Positions 1 to 12,180 of a DNA stretch of 64,000 bases are shown one piece after another. The translations under genes and the position numbers were made by a program. The DNA is taken from assembly GCA_029990175.1 (NCBI GenBank), contig JARKIP010000038.1, forward strand, positions 24,125,501-24,189,500, in the 5' to 3' direction. The notes beneath the pieces were generated by a model. That model had not been told where the DNA came from, did no database searches, and worked only from the letters and a program-made list of their open reading frames with translations. Numbering within the stretch: the first letter of the stretch is position 1; each line of letters begins with the position of its first letter. Source of the stretch: Petunia secreta. Taxonomy: Eukaryota > Streptophyta > Magnoliopsida > Solanales > Solanaceae.

Positions 1-1630
1 TTTAAAAGCAGGATGCAAAACAGAAGCAATGTAAAAAAGAAGAGGAATTAGAAAAAAATATTTTCTAAATTTTTCAATCATTCTCTCTACAGCCGGTTTG
101 TAAATTTAATATTGCTTATACAATTTCAATATTTCCGATATTCCAGGTATATAATATAACATGGTAGGAGTAGTTGGATAATATTGACCGAAAAATTCTA
201 AAGTAGCGTGATAAAATTTTTGTAGAAACTGAAGAAGATGTTGAACAAGTTGCCAATCCTCATCTTTAAGGTGATAGATTTCCATAAAATGTTTATTATA
301 CATTTGAGAAATAGGCACTCTATATTCATAAGCAGCAATCAATGCATCATATAAAGTGTTCCACCTAGTACAAACTTTCTTTGGAACTCTCCTAATTGGC
401 ATTCCTAATTCTACACATTTTCTTTCCCATTCTCGTCTTCTTTCTTGATTTTTATTTCTAAAAATATAAGTAATAGTTATTTGCACTTTTGCGATAATGT
501 TGTTAAACAAGTCAAGACCATCTTTTACTACTAAGTTGTAAATATGACATGCACACCTAACATGAAAAATTCCGCAAAAGGGGGGTTCAAAATAGGTATC
601 AAGTTCCTAAGTGTGCCTGTGTTGTTTGTAGCATTATCTACCGTAATACTAAAAATTTTGTTAGTTAAACAGTACGCACGACAAATTGATGAAACTTTAT
701 TACAAATATAATTTCCCGTGTGTGGTTCATCAAACAAATTTATAAGCAATAATACGTTTTTGAAATACCCAATCAGGATCTATCCCGTGAACAGTAACAG
801 TAATATAATCACATCCATTAGTAGAACGATTCATATCCGTAGTAAGACATACTCTAGTGTCAAAGTTATCAAACATATATCACAAATAATCCTGATATTC
901 GTTCTTAAATTTAATAATATCATTTTTAACAGTAGTTCTTGGAAAACTTTTAAAAGAGGGATTATATATAGACTGAACTTAACGAACAAAACCAGTAGAA
1001 GAAGGAAAACTATAAGGTAAACCCTCGAGGGCAACTAATTTAGCAATAGCTTCCCTATCCTTTTGTTTAGCATAAGTAAGAAGCCCTCCTATTGTTTGGT
1101 TAATTCTTGTTTGGGTACCTGAAGATTCATCATGCGCTACTCCCCAATGTTCGGTCCCTAAATATATACCACCCGCCCGCATTGACCATTCTTTAGGATG
1201 TTTCTTTTATAAGTGGTCCTAAGTTTACCGTCCCACCTTTATTACCCCCAGTTTTAAAAACCCACACTTCTTCACAAATACCACACATGGCCGTCTGCGA
1301 TTCAACATTCTTTATTGCAAATTCCCACACCTCAGATCTTTCCTTACGTTTAACCGGTATTCTAGTAGGAGGTACAGGAGGAACGTCAGACTGAACTTCG
1401 GGTGGACTAGCTTGGAATTCAGGTGTTTCTTCTAAATTAACCCCGCTTTGATTCCCATATCGTGTTTCTAACATTTCGTGATCAAGTATATTATCAGCGC
1501 TAACATTATGATAATATTGAGAATCATCTCTTGAACTGACTAGAACTACCAGCAATTTCTTTACCCCTACTTCCCCTACGACCACGTGCCCGCCCCCACC
1601 ACTAGTTCCAATTGAACCTCTTTGAGACAT
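1..1630 (-). pseudogene. hAT transposase pseudogene (BED zinc finger + RNase H-like core)
   Basis: Reading frames on the minus strand give, in order: an N-terminal low-complexity segment and a BED-type finger (MCGICEEVW with FKTGGNKGGT, 1193-1630); a segment ending in IAKLVALEGLPYSF (979-1182); a core segment with VCLTTDMNRSTNGCDY (about 745-870), where the Asp of TTDM fits the first catalytic Asp; a segment with SITVDNATNN (531-749), the second Asp region; and CTRWNTLYDALIAAYEYR (106-510), a typical hAT block. The frame then runs off the window through ERMIEKFRKYF and IASVLHPALK. The segments lie in different frames separated by stops, so the gene is dead. The BED finger breaks off before its His ligands. 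The identity is secure from several hAT-specific motifs in order. Confidence 0.85.
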
Positions 1631-2177
1631 AATAATAGCAAATAAAATAAATATATGACAAAATTAATTATAAAAGAGTAGAAGTAGGAACGACCAACCA
1701 AATATAACCGTATAATTGAGGTGAAGTTGAAACTTAAGCCTCCACTTCAATTAATTAGTTGAATACTTGATAATCGAAAAATTGTAAACATAGCCAAATT
1801 GATATTTCAACCAAGTAGCGCCTCCAATTGACCCAATATTTGATATTTGTAAACTTCACCAAATAGCCAAATATAACTTTGATAGCAACTCCAATTAGAA
1901 CTTGATAAAGTAGCCAAATTATAAACTTTTAACAAATAGTCAAAGTAGAATAATAGCAATATTGTAGAAAATTAGAGAGAATTGGAAGATTTGTGTGAAA
2001 AATATGATGAAATAATGGGGTATTATAGGAAAAAAATAGTTAGGGGTGGTTATGGGGTGGTAGAGGGGTCAAAATGACCGTTTTTGGCCGTTGGGCAACG
2101 GCTAGGGGGTCAAAAGAGCCCTTGCCAACGGCTAGTTAACGCCTGAAAATTTGATTTTTCCTTTTCTTTTTTTTTTG

Positions 2178-2340
2178 GACCGGTCCAGTCCGGTCCAACT
2201 CGGTCCGGCCGGTTCCAGTCCATTTTTTTACCGGTCCATCCGGTTTTTTTTTCACTGCACCGTTTCGGAACCGGACTCCGGGTTAATGGTCCGGTCTCAA
2301 CCGGTCCGAGCCGGTTTCTGGCCCGAAACCGGACCGTTAG
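2178..2340. repeat. Subterminal ACCGG/GGTCC repeat cluster of the hAT element
   Basis: About a dozen copies of ACCGGTCC, CGGTCCG or CCGGTT in both orientations lie within 160 bp of the hAT terminus. Clustered subterminal motifs are transposase-binding sites in Ac/Ds-like elements. That role is inferred here from position. Confidence 0.6.
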
Positions 2341-2825
2341 CCACCCTTAGTGGGAACCCTGAAAATAAATAGAGGGAAATAAAGAGAAAACTTTTCAAAT
2401 TTTCATCTTCAGATAAATAAAGTGGAGATAACATTTAATAATGGTAATTCCGTGTCACAATTATTATTATTACTTACAATGACGAATAAATTGGAGATAA
2501 CTACATAGTAATAGCAGCGCAGAACTGAAGATAACAATTGTAAGAATAGTAGTGATTATATGCTCAAAGGCTAGTCATTAGTCTATAATAATAATAGAGA
2601 TTAGAAATGAATACAAATACTAGCTCCGTCCTCTTTGATTAAACTGGTGTCTGAACATTGAAGCCCTTTTCTAACTAAAACAAAAGAGTAGCTTCAGCTG
2701 CTTTTTTATCAAACTGCTGTCAAAAACTGAAGTTTGCTATTTGAATTTTGTACGCCAAAAATCAAGTCAATAGAGTAAATTTTAAGAATAAATAAATAGT
2801 ATTTGGTTTCGAAAATAATTCAATA

Positions 2826-3096
2826 CTCCATCCGTTTCAAATTATTTATCATTTTACCTTTTATTCGCCTTAAAAAGAACATTAATAACGATTACTTTTT
2901 TACTGTTCGAACCTTATTTATACCTTTAGTATTCTACCATATTCACCTTTCAATAAATGTACACTCTATTGTTACTCTCCAGAACAATATTAAGGATAAA
3001 GTGGAAAAAGTCGTTAATTCTATCTTATACTTATAAAGTGACAAATATTTTGAGATATATATTTTTAGAACCCACGATAAATTATTTGGGATGGAG
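2826..3096. mobile_element. Stowaway-like MITE (271 bp)
   Basis: Begins CTCCATCCGTTTCAAATTAT and ends ATAATTTATTTGGGATGGAG-like, giving an imperfect terminal inverted repeat of about 23 bp. TA dinucleotides flank both sides (2824-2825, 3097-3098). TA duplication with a CTCC(A/C)TCCGT terminus is the Stowaway/Tc1-mariner signature. The internal open frame is incidental. Confidence 0.7.
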
Positions 3097-3098
3097 TA

Positions 3099-4967
3099 TT
3101 ATCATTCAAAAATGAATTACTCCTATAACCTTCAATATTATTTCTATTGACAAGAAAAATATAAAGCTATTTAAGAAAAAAATGAATTAATAGAAGCATA
3201 TAAAGGAATAAGCAATCATGATAAGAATTAACTGGCCTGACTCAGAGATGACCACAAATGGACTAATGTGAAAACCTCTTCACATGAATATTGTGCATCA
3301 CTAATTCTCTCACAAGGATAAATTTCAAAGGATAAAAAGATTTACATATTGAATAGATACTGTAATAATGATAATGATAGATAATAAAACAACAATAATA
3401 GTTTGTAATAATAATGATAGATAATAACAACAACAACAATATTAACTATCAAATTAATATTCCTTTTGCATATTGGATAGTCTAGTGTGAACCATGAGAT
3501 ATAACATGATCTTAGTCAAATTAAAGACCATATAATATTATCCATTTGTAAATCCATATGCTTTGATTTTCAGATCATTTCATTTTCACGTGATTTACAA
3601 ATATGTGGTATTGCTCAAGATTTTTATGATTATACGTTTCAAAGAGGAAGTGGAAATAATCAGCATCTTAATTTGTGACATAAAAAGACTTTATCAAGTT
3701 CCACATTTGAGTAATAAATTATTAATTAAAATTTTAAGATACCATAATTAACATTAATTTTGATTATTAAAATTCAGATTGTTGCAACCTAATTACAACT
3801 TTACCATGTATCGCGTAACTATAATATTTTTTTAATCGTGGTTTCTAAAATAATTTGTCGTATAGACTGTTATGCAACCTAATTACAAAAATTTACTAAA
3901 TCAAAGTTGTCATTCTCAGCAATATGTATTCTATTTTTTTATTTACATATTAACGGTATCCAAATATGCATTGATGAGCACTACAAGTATACATATACAT
4001 TTGTATACATATGTTTGTACGTACTGTGGAATCATGTGTAATAGATAGAAAAGAAACTAACAAAAACCTTGTAGAATCTTGATCGAGACCCACTTCTGTT
4101 TCTTACCTGAGTTCTATAAATTTTGGTTTTACTATTGGAATAAATGAGTAGTGACAACAAAGTTAGTAGAGTGAAAAAGGTCAACAATAAAAAAATAACA
4201 AATAACTTTGACTCTTTTCTATAGAGATTAACGAGAGAATAAGCACTTAAAAGCTAACTTCCAGAAACTGATACTGTTAATTAGTGTAGATAACTTATTC
4301 ATTATTTATAAGTAATAGCTTGTTTGTGCCTTTTTAAAACTGATAAATACTATGTGCTGCTTTGAAAGTATAGCATTCTTGGCATTATGTTCACCAAACT
4401 GGTCTCTCTCTTTTGTTTAGTTTTCATCTATATGTAGTTCACTAAAAATTATAACACTAAAACAGTAAGATTATTTCTAATTAATGGTGTATTTCCATTT
4501 CTGGATACAAAATTAATTTATTGAATAACCATAGTATACAATATGTAAACAAACATATTTATAGAATTTCAAGTTTTATCGTGTTAGTTAATCGCAACTA
4601 ATTAATAGTGAAAAGTACATCCAATCCCACTTATAACTTTCTAAATATTTTAGTAGCCAGAAGAAAAGATAGCAATAGCGATAATCATAGAGCAGCATCG
4701 AGGAAAATGTGATCAACAACCTAAATCGTGAAAAGAGGTTATGGGTGAGTTGCACCCTGGATGGTAAAAGTCAAAAAAGCCGAAAACAAAGTAAGTAATC
4801 ATCATTCGGCATTTTGTTCATTCGGATTTAATTGTCTCTGTGGCAATATAAGTTGGATTAAATGTATTGTTAGATGAATTGCAACCACTTAATATTTTCT
4901 CATATCATTAGGGAAGATATTATAAAACTTTATTCATAATTTTCACTATTTATCATTATCAATTAGG
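3099..4967. other. AT-rich intergenic spacer, no gene seen
   Basis: No frame with a recognisable protein and no splice-consistent exon chain was found. It contains short ATA/AAC-rich runs (about 3360-3445) and a short frame at 3563-3751 without recognisable motifs. Confidence 0.5.
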
Positions 4968-4976
4968 GGCTATCAT

Positions 4977-5445
4977 GGGCTAAGTGCACGAAAGGCCACT
5001 TTTGCCACTGGTCTTTGGGCACAGGCCACTAATACCAAAATATTTAGTTTGTGGCCACTTTTGCTTAAAGAGATAGAACTTCAGTCCAGAGGCCGGATTG
5101 AAGTTCAGTCCTTAAAGATTGAACTTCAATCCACGGCCATATGGACTAAAGTTCAGTCCAGTCCTTAAGATAGAACTTCAGTCCATGGCCATGGACTGAA
5201 GTTCAGTCCATAGCCATACTATGGACTGAAGTTCAGTCCATGGCCATATGGACTGAAAGTTCAGTCCTTAAGAGATGGAACTTCAGTCCAGGGGCCGTAT
5301 GGACTGAACTTCGGTCAACTATCAGAACTTAAGTCAACATTTATTTAGTAAAGGCCCAAAAGTGGCCTCTAGTGTAAGACCAAAGAAAATAGTGACCTCA
5401 AACTAAATACCAGTGTTAAAAGTGGCTGCTGGGCGAAATTTTTAC
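4977..5445 (+). mobile_element. Palindrome-core element P1 (469 bp, 9-bp TSD)
   Basis: Flanked by an exact 9-bp direct repeat GGCTATCAT (4968-4976 and 5446-5454). The left end reads GGGCTAAGTGCACGAAAGG and the right end GGCGAAATTTTTAC. The ends are weakly inverted-repeat related (GGCCACTTTTGCCACTGGT on the left, an inverted relative on the right). The interior repeats the palindromic word GGACTGAAGTTCAGTCC joined by TGGCCATATGG-type links. There is no coding potential. The 9-bp duplication fits Mutator-like MITEs. Confidence 0.75.
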
Positions 5446-5465
5446 GGCTATCATACAAAATGAAT

Positions 5466-5850
5466 GTAAAAATTTCGCCCAGCAGCCACTTTTAACACTG
5501 GTATTTGGTTTGAGACCACTATTTTCTTTGGTCTTACACTAGAGGCCATTTTTGGGCCTTTACTAAATAAATATTGACTTAAGTTCTGATAATTGACTGA
5601 ACTTCAGTCCATACGGCCCATGGACTGAAGTTCCATCTTTAAGGACTGAACTTCAGTCCATATGGCCCTGGACTGAAGTTCAATCTTAAGGACTGGACTG
5701 AACTTCAATCTTTAAGGACTGAACTTCAATCCGGCCTCTGGACTGAAGTTCTATCTCTTTAAGCAAAAGTAGCCACAAACTAAATGTTTTGATATTAGTG
5801 GCTTGTGCCCAAAGACCAGTGACAAAAATGGTCTTTCGTGCACTTATCCC
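5466..5850 (-). mobile_element. Palindrome-core element P2 (385 bp, 9-bp TSD), inverted relative to P1
   Basis: Flanked by an exact 9-bp direct repeat AAAATGAAT (5457-5465 and 5851-5859). It starts GTAAAAATTTCGCCC and ends CGTGCACTTATCCC, the reverse complement of the P1 arrangement. It carries the same GGACTGAAGTTCAGTCC words. It lies only 20 bp from P1 but has its own target duplication, so it is a separate insertion and not one arm of a foldback element. Confidence 0.75.
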
Positions 5851-5859
5851 AAAATGAAT

Positions 5860-6927
5860 ACCACAATGTTATTTTAACAATATATAGTAATTGTGTTATT
5901 TTTACTGACCAATTTGACTTGTCTGAGATTTAGAATTTAACGAACACTTCATCGTAAACCACTGAAAAAAAACATATCAGTAAGACAACACTACTTAATA
6001 CTTCAGCATTTATATGCATTGCTTTTTAACATAAGCCTTCTACTTTTTCGCAATTTTAATTTGCAAAGTCGTAATTATCTTGGCTAAGTAACATATATAC
6101 CTCCAAAGAATATTTACATTTTTTAAATAGCATGGTCAAAAAGAGTCCAAATAGCTGATTCCACCAGTAACAAATACTGTTGTGATGGTCCTACTCAGTA
6201 GCATAAATATGCATATAAGAAACTAGATATATTTTGATTTGATGATGACGTATGAAGTTCGTAATCAAATTGTATAATAGAAAAGAAGAATAAATAACAA
6301 AACTTTGGCAAAACTATCTGACACGTGTTGGCAATTAAGTTAAAAATGGAGGTAACCGATAGAATAAACAAAAAATTCAACAACTATGGTTCACGGTGGT
6401 CGTGTGCAAATGTGGTTATTCGGAAGTTAAGGTCTCAACATATAGTTTAAGACATGCGTTGCAACAAAACTATTAATGGTGTTTTTGGTATAGAAAATAT
6501 TTAACTTTAAGAAAACTATTTTCTAAATCATGTTTAAATTTAGTAAAGCATATAGTGATATATGGAAATAATACATACAATGTAAAGGATATAATACGAA
6601 GATATTGCTTATAATAATATGTTAATGATTGACAACACCGTCTACACATGCTAGTTGAATCAAATTCGGTGTAACTACGAGAATTAGGAAAACGTATAAA
6701 TGCAAATGACTGGCGCGTAAGTTACCAAACGCTTTAAATACAATTTCAACTCCTTTTAAGTAATCAAACACTGAAAACATGATTTTATCAAGAAAACATT
6801 GTCCGCCATACTAAACATCCTTAAAAGGAAAACATAAAACCTTGACCTTTGGAAGGAAAGAAAAAAATGTGATTTGGTCAAAAAAATTATTGCTATAGTC
6901 AACATGCACACTAGCTAGTAGAGGATT
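5860..6927. other. Upstream spacer of the response-regulator gene
   Basis: AT-rich, no coding frame of note. The proximal few hundred bases (from about 6500) are the presumed promoter. No specific cis-element beyond the TATA box can be assigned. Confidence 0.45.
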
Positions 6928-6936
6928 CTATATAAG
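6928..6936 (+). promoter_or_regulatory. Probable TATA box of the type-B response-regulator-like gene
   Basis: CTATATAAG lies about 155 bp upstream of the chosen ATG at 7088. It is followed about 30 bp later by a CA-rich stretch (AGCACACACTTTC, near 6960) suitable as a transcription start. This predicts a 5' leader of about 125 nt. Positional inference only. Confidence 0.55.
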
Positions 6937-7087
6937 CAACCTAAGCTTCAAGGGGAAAGAGCACACACTTTCATTTAGCTTCTATTAACAACCTTCCAAA
7001 AAAGTTTAAGTGTCTCAAAGATAAAATCAGTCTTTTATACAACAAATTGGTGTTGTGTGCACCATTTTTTTTCCTCTCCACTTAGTT

Positions 7088-10000
7088 ATGTCTGAAAAAT
7101 CTCAAGAAGTAACTCAACAAGAAAATAATTCTAAAGAAATTTCTCAACCTAGTGAAGGAATGGAAAATCTAATAGCTCCTTATTATGGGTTCATAGATGA
7201 AGTTCGTGTGTTGCTTGTTGATCATGACAAGGAGTTTGTTTTTGAGACTGTTGATTTTCTAGAGTCTTACAAATATAAAGGTATATAAATGACCATTCCT
7301 AAATAAATATATAGAAGTAATATTTCTTTCTTTGTTAGTATTTCAGTGTGATTTTCTTTTTATAAGTTATTTGATTGATGCTTGTTATTTCATTCGTGAT
7401 TTTAACATCTCTTTTAGATTCCATATATCTTATAAATCTTGGATTTTTTTCCTTGTCATAACACTATTTCTATGCTTGTTTCTATTGCTTTTCTAGCTAA
7501 TAAATTACTCCCTCCGTCCCATTTTGTTTGTCGTAGTTCGGATTTCGAGAGTCAAATAAATTTATCTTTGACCGTAATTTTTATATATATCTTTTACATA
7601 TTTTGAGTTGTAATTTATTGTGACTTATAGTACTTTTCATGTAGTTTTCAAATATGTAAATTTTATTTAAAAAAAGTTAAGGATATTATATCATAATCTA
7701 CGGTCAAATTTAAGAAGTTTGACCCTCGAAATCCGAACTACGACAAACAAAATGGGACAGAGGGAGTAGTTTTAATGGTTATAAGGAACTAAATAAGATT
7801 ATCCACATATGTATATATGATTTTTTTAATGGGGCTGATTATTTTACATATGTTGACTATTTTGTTTACTCAATCTACTTAGTTGGCCTAGAATGACAGG
7901 AAAGTTGGAGGTGGAAAACTCTTAAAAAGTGATTTCCAAGGTTTAGATCATAGATTTTCACAAATCTAGCTATTGATTGTTATTTTTTCAACAAAAGAAA
8001 AACTAATCTTTTGAGGTGGGGGAGTTACAAGATTAGGGAAATGGTAAGACAAGACCCTAGTAGGAATCGACCTGGCTATCATTCTTATTGACTAAGAAGA
8101 TTTTTCTTTTTATTGTAAGTATAGACACAAACGGGAGGCTTGATTTGTATTACAAATCATTTTACTTTTTTTTGTTAGTAAGAAAAAAATCCTCATCCTC
8201 CTATCTCGATTCATAATTGAAGAATTTTTTCTAGTAATTTTTTTTACATATACACCTGTCATTTTATTCTTTTGACCGAGCGCATTGAATTAATTAAAAA
8301 GTAAAATTTATTAAATATTTTCTTAATTTGAAAGAAACAAATCGAATCTCATTTTATCACGACTTACCAAAAAAATTACATTTTGGCTCAACCTTGATGG
8401 CGGGGTAGGTGGTTCGACCACCCCCTCGCATTAGTTCAAATCTTGTATTTGCGTTAAAATTTTTATATAAACTATACAGATAATTAATTTTGAACCTCAT
8501 AACTTAAAAGACTATAGAATTTTGAAACCCTAAACTTTAAATTTTGGCTCTGTCTCTGCTTGATGGTCATTCAAGTAGTTTCTCTACTTTTGTGAGGACA
8601 CTAGATAATTTTTAGAATATTTGTAAGAGAGATTTATAATGATAACTTTTTTAGTTTCTCAATTACTTTGTCATTTTCTTGATTGTTTCCTTGTCAAGGG
8701 ATGTTAAACTTTTTTTTACTTGAATTATCGTGCTACATTTTGTTGTAGTGGCTGTAACAAATAGGAAAATGTGTTAATTATCTGGTAAAGCGATATGCAT
8801 AGAAAAGAAAGAATAGTATGTTTTGAAAATTTAGCAAAAAGATCTTAAAATGCATGGCTTGATAAACAACATAGCAGATCTTAGAGAAATGAAGAGTCGT
8901 TATCTTTTTTCTGCCTTTGAAAACTTCTGAAAGTCGAAACCTAATAAGCAATGGGTTAGGATTTTATTTATACAATTAGATTGAAAATACTCAATATTGT
9001 AATCCATTAAGTACTATTATATAATCAGGTAACATTTTTTTCTTTTGAAAAGTGTATTTTGTAGATTTATAGAATCATATTCTACATATAAAGATTTATA
9101 ACTCTTGTATTTATCTCTCGGCTTATAATGTGATAGAATTAACAATAAATAATTATGATTAATTCTAACAAGAATAAATTTATTACAAGATCTTGCTAAA
9201 TCTTACTTAAATTCATGAATAAAATTATTTCAAAACTTTCGCGTCTATCATCCCTTTGTTTTAATTTTTTGTTTTATTTTAACAAATCATTTGAATAAAT
9301 TGGATTAAATTCTTTAACAATAATGTCCTATATATATATATATATATATATATATTGATCATATTCACTATTCTCTTCACTTATTATTTTTTGAATGTGT
9401 AACTAATAGTAATTTACTTTTTTGAGTTCGTTGCATAAACCAAGTATCGCAATATTACATGTAATCTTGATATTGAATTTGTATGGGAAATAAACACTTA
9501 GACCCTCTTGATAATTTTATGTACTTCCTTCTTTGTGCTTCACTGACTTTCAAAATACGTGGATACAGTTACAACCATTGATCTCGCCTCTGCTGCCATG
9601 TCAATGCTTTCCAAGGGCAAAGGACGTTTCGATATAATGATCATGAATGTTCATTCACCGGATCTTCAATCCTTCCAGCTATTGGCTCAAGCGGTTGCAT
9701 TGGATATTGTTTCCATCTGTGAGTATACATTAACCAATGGTTCTATCTTAGTTTTAGGTTATCAATTAATGCTTGTTATCATAAAATTTGTTAGTATTAA
9801 TTACTCCTATTTTATAAGTGACATAATTATGTGAAAAATAAAAATAATATCGATGACACACACATAACATAAGCCCTTTTAAAAATAATGACATATTTAT
9901 ATGAATACTAATGGCTTTATGAAATAATATATGCAGTTGTATGTGATGAACACCATACAGTCTTAGTTAGGAAGGTATTGGACATTGGAGCGTATCTTTA

Positions 10001-12180
10001 CCTGAAAAAACCACTTCATGAGGAATTTGTGAAATACATGTGGCAATTTGTGTTAAGGGAAAGACTCAAAAAAGAAAAAGAGAGAGAAGAAAGAACTGGT
10101 GAGATGAATATCATTGATGATGGTGCATTTATTCGTAACAATATTGTTCGCGATGAACAAGTTGGATTGAAGATCATACCTAATAATAATGAGGATGATC
10201 ATGATGAGAGAGATAACCGTACTGAAGTTGGAAACAACATTAATGTTGTATCAAAGGGAAAATACAAAGTGAGGAGATCAAAGAGAGGCCGAAAAATAAC
10301 AACTACAGAGGTTGAACCAGATAGCCAAAGCACTGGTGGTCCTAGAAGAAAGGTTTGCACCGAATGGACTGTGGAGCTTCATGCTAAATTCATGAAAGTT
10401 GTGCGTCAACTTGGTGAAGGAAGTAAGTTTACTAGTACTACTTTACATAATTACATCAAAAATTTCTTTTTCTTTACCAGTGATTAACTCGGCTAATCGA
10501 TATGGGATCAATTTTATATTAAAGTTACAATATTTATTTTGAACCTGCAGGATGCTACCCAAAAGAAATTCTTGAGATGATGAATGTGCCTGGTCTTACG
10601 AGGATGCAAGTTGCTAGCCATCTTCAGGTACATACCCTAAAAATTAATTCGAACGTGGTAAATTATGACTCATTTGATTTCAATACAATACATATATATA
10701 CAACATTTTTGTATCATTAGCTATCGAGGATATTAGAATATTTTCAGCTTCTTATAAAAATAAACTATGTATTCAATCGTATTTGTGAATGAGTTTAAGT
10801 TAACTATGTACGCCATCGACAGTGTATAAGTTTTTTTATTTTTTTATATACCATCATATTAAGTTGATCTTGACGGATACATTTCATACCAAGTCAGGTA
10901 TCATAAGATGAAATATGTTAGAGTCTTAGCTTGTTATTTCGTCTAATTCTCTTTTCAATTAATTTATTTTTTCCCTTCAACACCTCTCAGAAATGTCGTA
11001 ATAACAATTGGAGAATTCCAGAAGCGCGGAAAGTTCATCACCCTAATGGTCGGAGATTCTCAGTTGGTTCTCAACAAAGGGTTTTCCAAAGAAAATTTGG
11101 GTCAATGCCGCGCTTACAAACAAATTTTGTGGAGCAGCAGCACCAACAACCTAACCAAGATCAATCTCAAAGGGTACCTCTTCCTCCTGAGTTTGTGTTT
11201 CCACCACCAAATAACAATAATATTTTTGTTAGAGGAGAAAGTTCAACAGAGCAGCAGGTTTATCGCCCACAACTTGTTCTTGTTGAACCCCACTACGTTA
11301 ATATTGGAAACTCAGTCAGTAACCCTCTTTTATCCCATATTAATGCTGGTGGGCTGCAACAACATGCTGGTGGACCATATGGAATAGTAGACTTAGGCCA
11401 AGGTGGACAAGTTATTGATGAGAGCATTGTTTATACACCTGGCCTTGGGGATCATGTTCATAATGACTGCAACATGAATGCCACTATGGGACATGGAACA
11501 TATTCAGAGAGTGCTATGATCTCTGATACAAATGAAAATGAGACAATAGATACATTTTTAGTTGCTGCAGAAAATGCTAATTTCCAACAACTTTATGGTG
11601 AACACAACTTGTCTGATCCTAGCATGAATATTGTTGCATCACATGCTAGTGATTCTGAAACTGGAAGTGACGAGAGAACCGATTGTGATGAGTATTTCGA
11701 TTTCAATGATGTGGACTATCTCTTCCAGAATCTCGGACCTCCTGACAATGACCTCCCTAAAGAACAAGGTGGTAATGAATTCGATCAAGTTTACTCTGAT
11801 GATCAGGTTAGTATTTACATATATCTAACTTAATTTTCAATACTATTGATTTATCTGAAATGTAAAATTCTACTATAGATTCTAATTACATTATACTCAC
11901 AATATATGCAGGTGGCACCAACTCCAAGTATTCAATTTCCAAGAACGACATATTTTCCTGGTGAACAAGCTGGTAGTGAATTTGATCAAGTATACTCTGA
12001 TGATCAAGTTAGTATTACTTCTATATATCTAACTTAATTTTCAATACTATTATTTATCCGAAATGTAATATTCAATTGTAGATTCTAATTATCTTATACT
12101 CATATTATATACAGGTGGCACCAACTCCAAGTATTCAGTTTCCTGCAGGAACGGCAAGTTTTCCTGATGAATCGAGATGA
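7088..12180 (+). CDS. Type-B response regulator-like (GARP/Myb) transcription factor, 7 exons, phospho-acceptor lost
   Basis: Exons 7088-7280, 9569-9718, 9937-10422, 10551-10627, 10991-11806, 11912-12007 and 12115-12180 join in phase with GT/AG introns to give 627 residues. Residues about 39-145 form a receiver domain: VLLVDHD (41-47), NVHSPD (91-96) and the conserved Lys-Pro (139-140). The expected second acidic residue is His46 and the phospho-acceptor Asp is Asn91, so canonical phosphotransfer is unlikely. A basic stretch (KVRRSKRGRK) precedes the GARP DNA-binding domain (about 249-310: WTVELHAKFMKVVRQLG, then NVPGLTRMQVASHLQKCR), placing it with the type-B (ARR-B) family that acts in the nucleus in cytokinin signalling. 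The C terminus is Gln/Asn/Asp-rich, like an activation domain. An in-frame GTG lies upstream, but ATG 7088 is chosen because the protein then starts MSEKSQE. Exons 6 and 7 derive from a tandem duplication. Intron 1 (2.3 kb) carries a Stowaway MITE. It could be a pseudo-response regulator acting independently of phosphorylation. Confidence 0.9.
7508..7766. mobile_element. Stowaway MITE in intron 1 of the response-regulator gene
   Basis: Begins CTCCCTCCGTCCCATTTTGT and ends with its inverted relative AAAATGGGACAGAGGGAG, flanked by TA on both sides. The TIR extends at least 30 bp (Stowaway type). A second copy of the same family, similar along its full length, sits at 30280-30536. Confidence 0.85.
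9329..9355. repeat. (TA)n microsatellite, 27 bp
   Basis: Uninterrupted TA alternation near the end of intron 1 of the response-regulator gene. Confidence 0.9.
11764..12166 (+). repeat. Tandem duplication of about 201 bp covering exon end, intron and exon start
   Basis: The segment from GAACAAGGTGGTAATGAATT (about 11764) recurs from about 11965. Each unit contains coding sequence for EFDQVYSDDQ, a similar intron of about 105 bp (shared TATATCTAACTTAATTTTCA), and coding sequence for VAPTPSIQFP. The protein therefore carries two consecutive copies of EFDQVYSDDQ-VAPTPSIQFP split by two sister introns. The copies differ by scattered substitutions and small indels. Confidence 0.85.

Larger units (their letters stand above)
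1..2361 (-). mobile_element. hAT-superfamily DNA transposon, truncated by the window edge
   Basis: Read on the minus strand, a CAGGGTTCCCAC-like hAT terminus starts at 2361. GGTCCGG/ACCGG-rich subterminal repeats follow (2178-2340), then about 500 bp of AT-rich leader, then a broken BED-zinc-finger/hAT transposase (1630 to beyond position 1). The distal terminus and the C-terminal dimerisation domain lie outside the window, so the target-site duplication cannot be confirmed. The 8 bp next to the visible end is AAAATAAA. Frameshifts and stops in the transposase mean this copy is not autonomous. Confidence 0.75.

Noticed and set aside
4977..5850. Single foldback transposon
   Set aside because: Each arm has its own exact 9-bp duplication, so two insertions explain it better.
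7055..7087. Upstream in-frame GTG start for the response-regulator protein
   Set aside because: Plant genes start at ATG; ATG 7088 is the first in-frame ATG after the TATA box and gives a typical N terminus.
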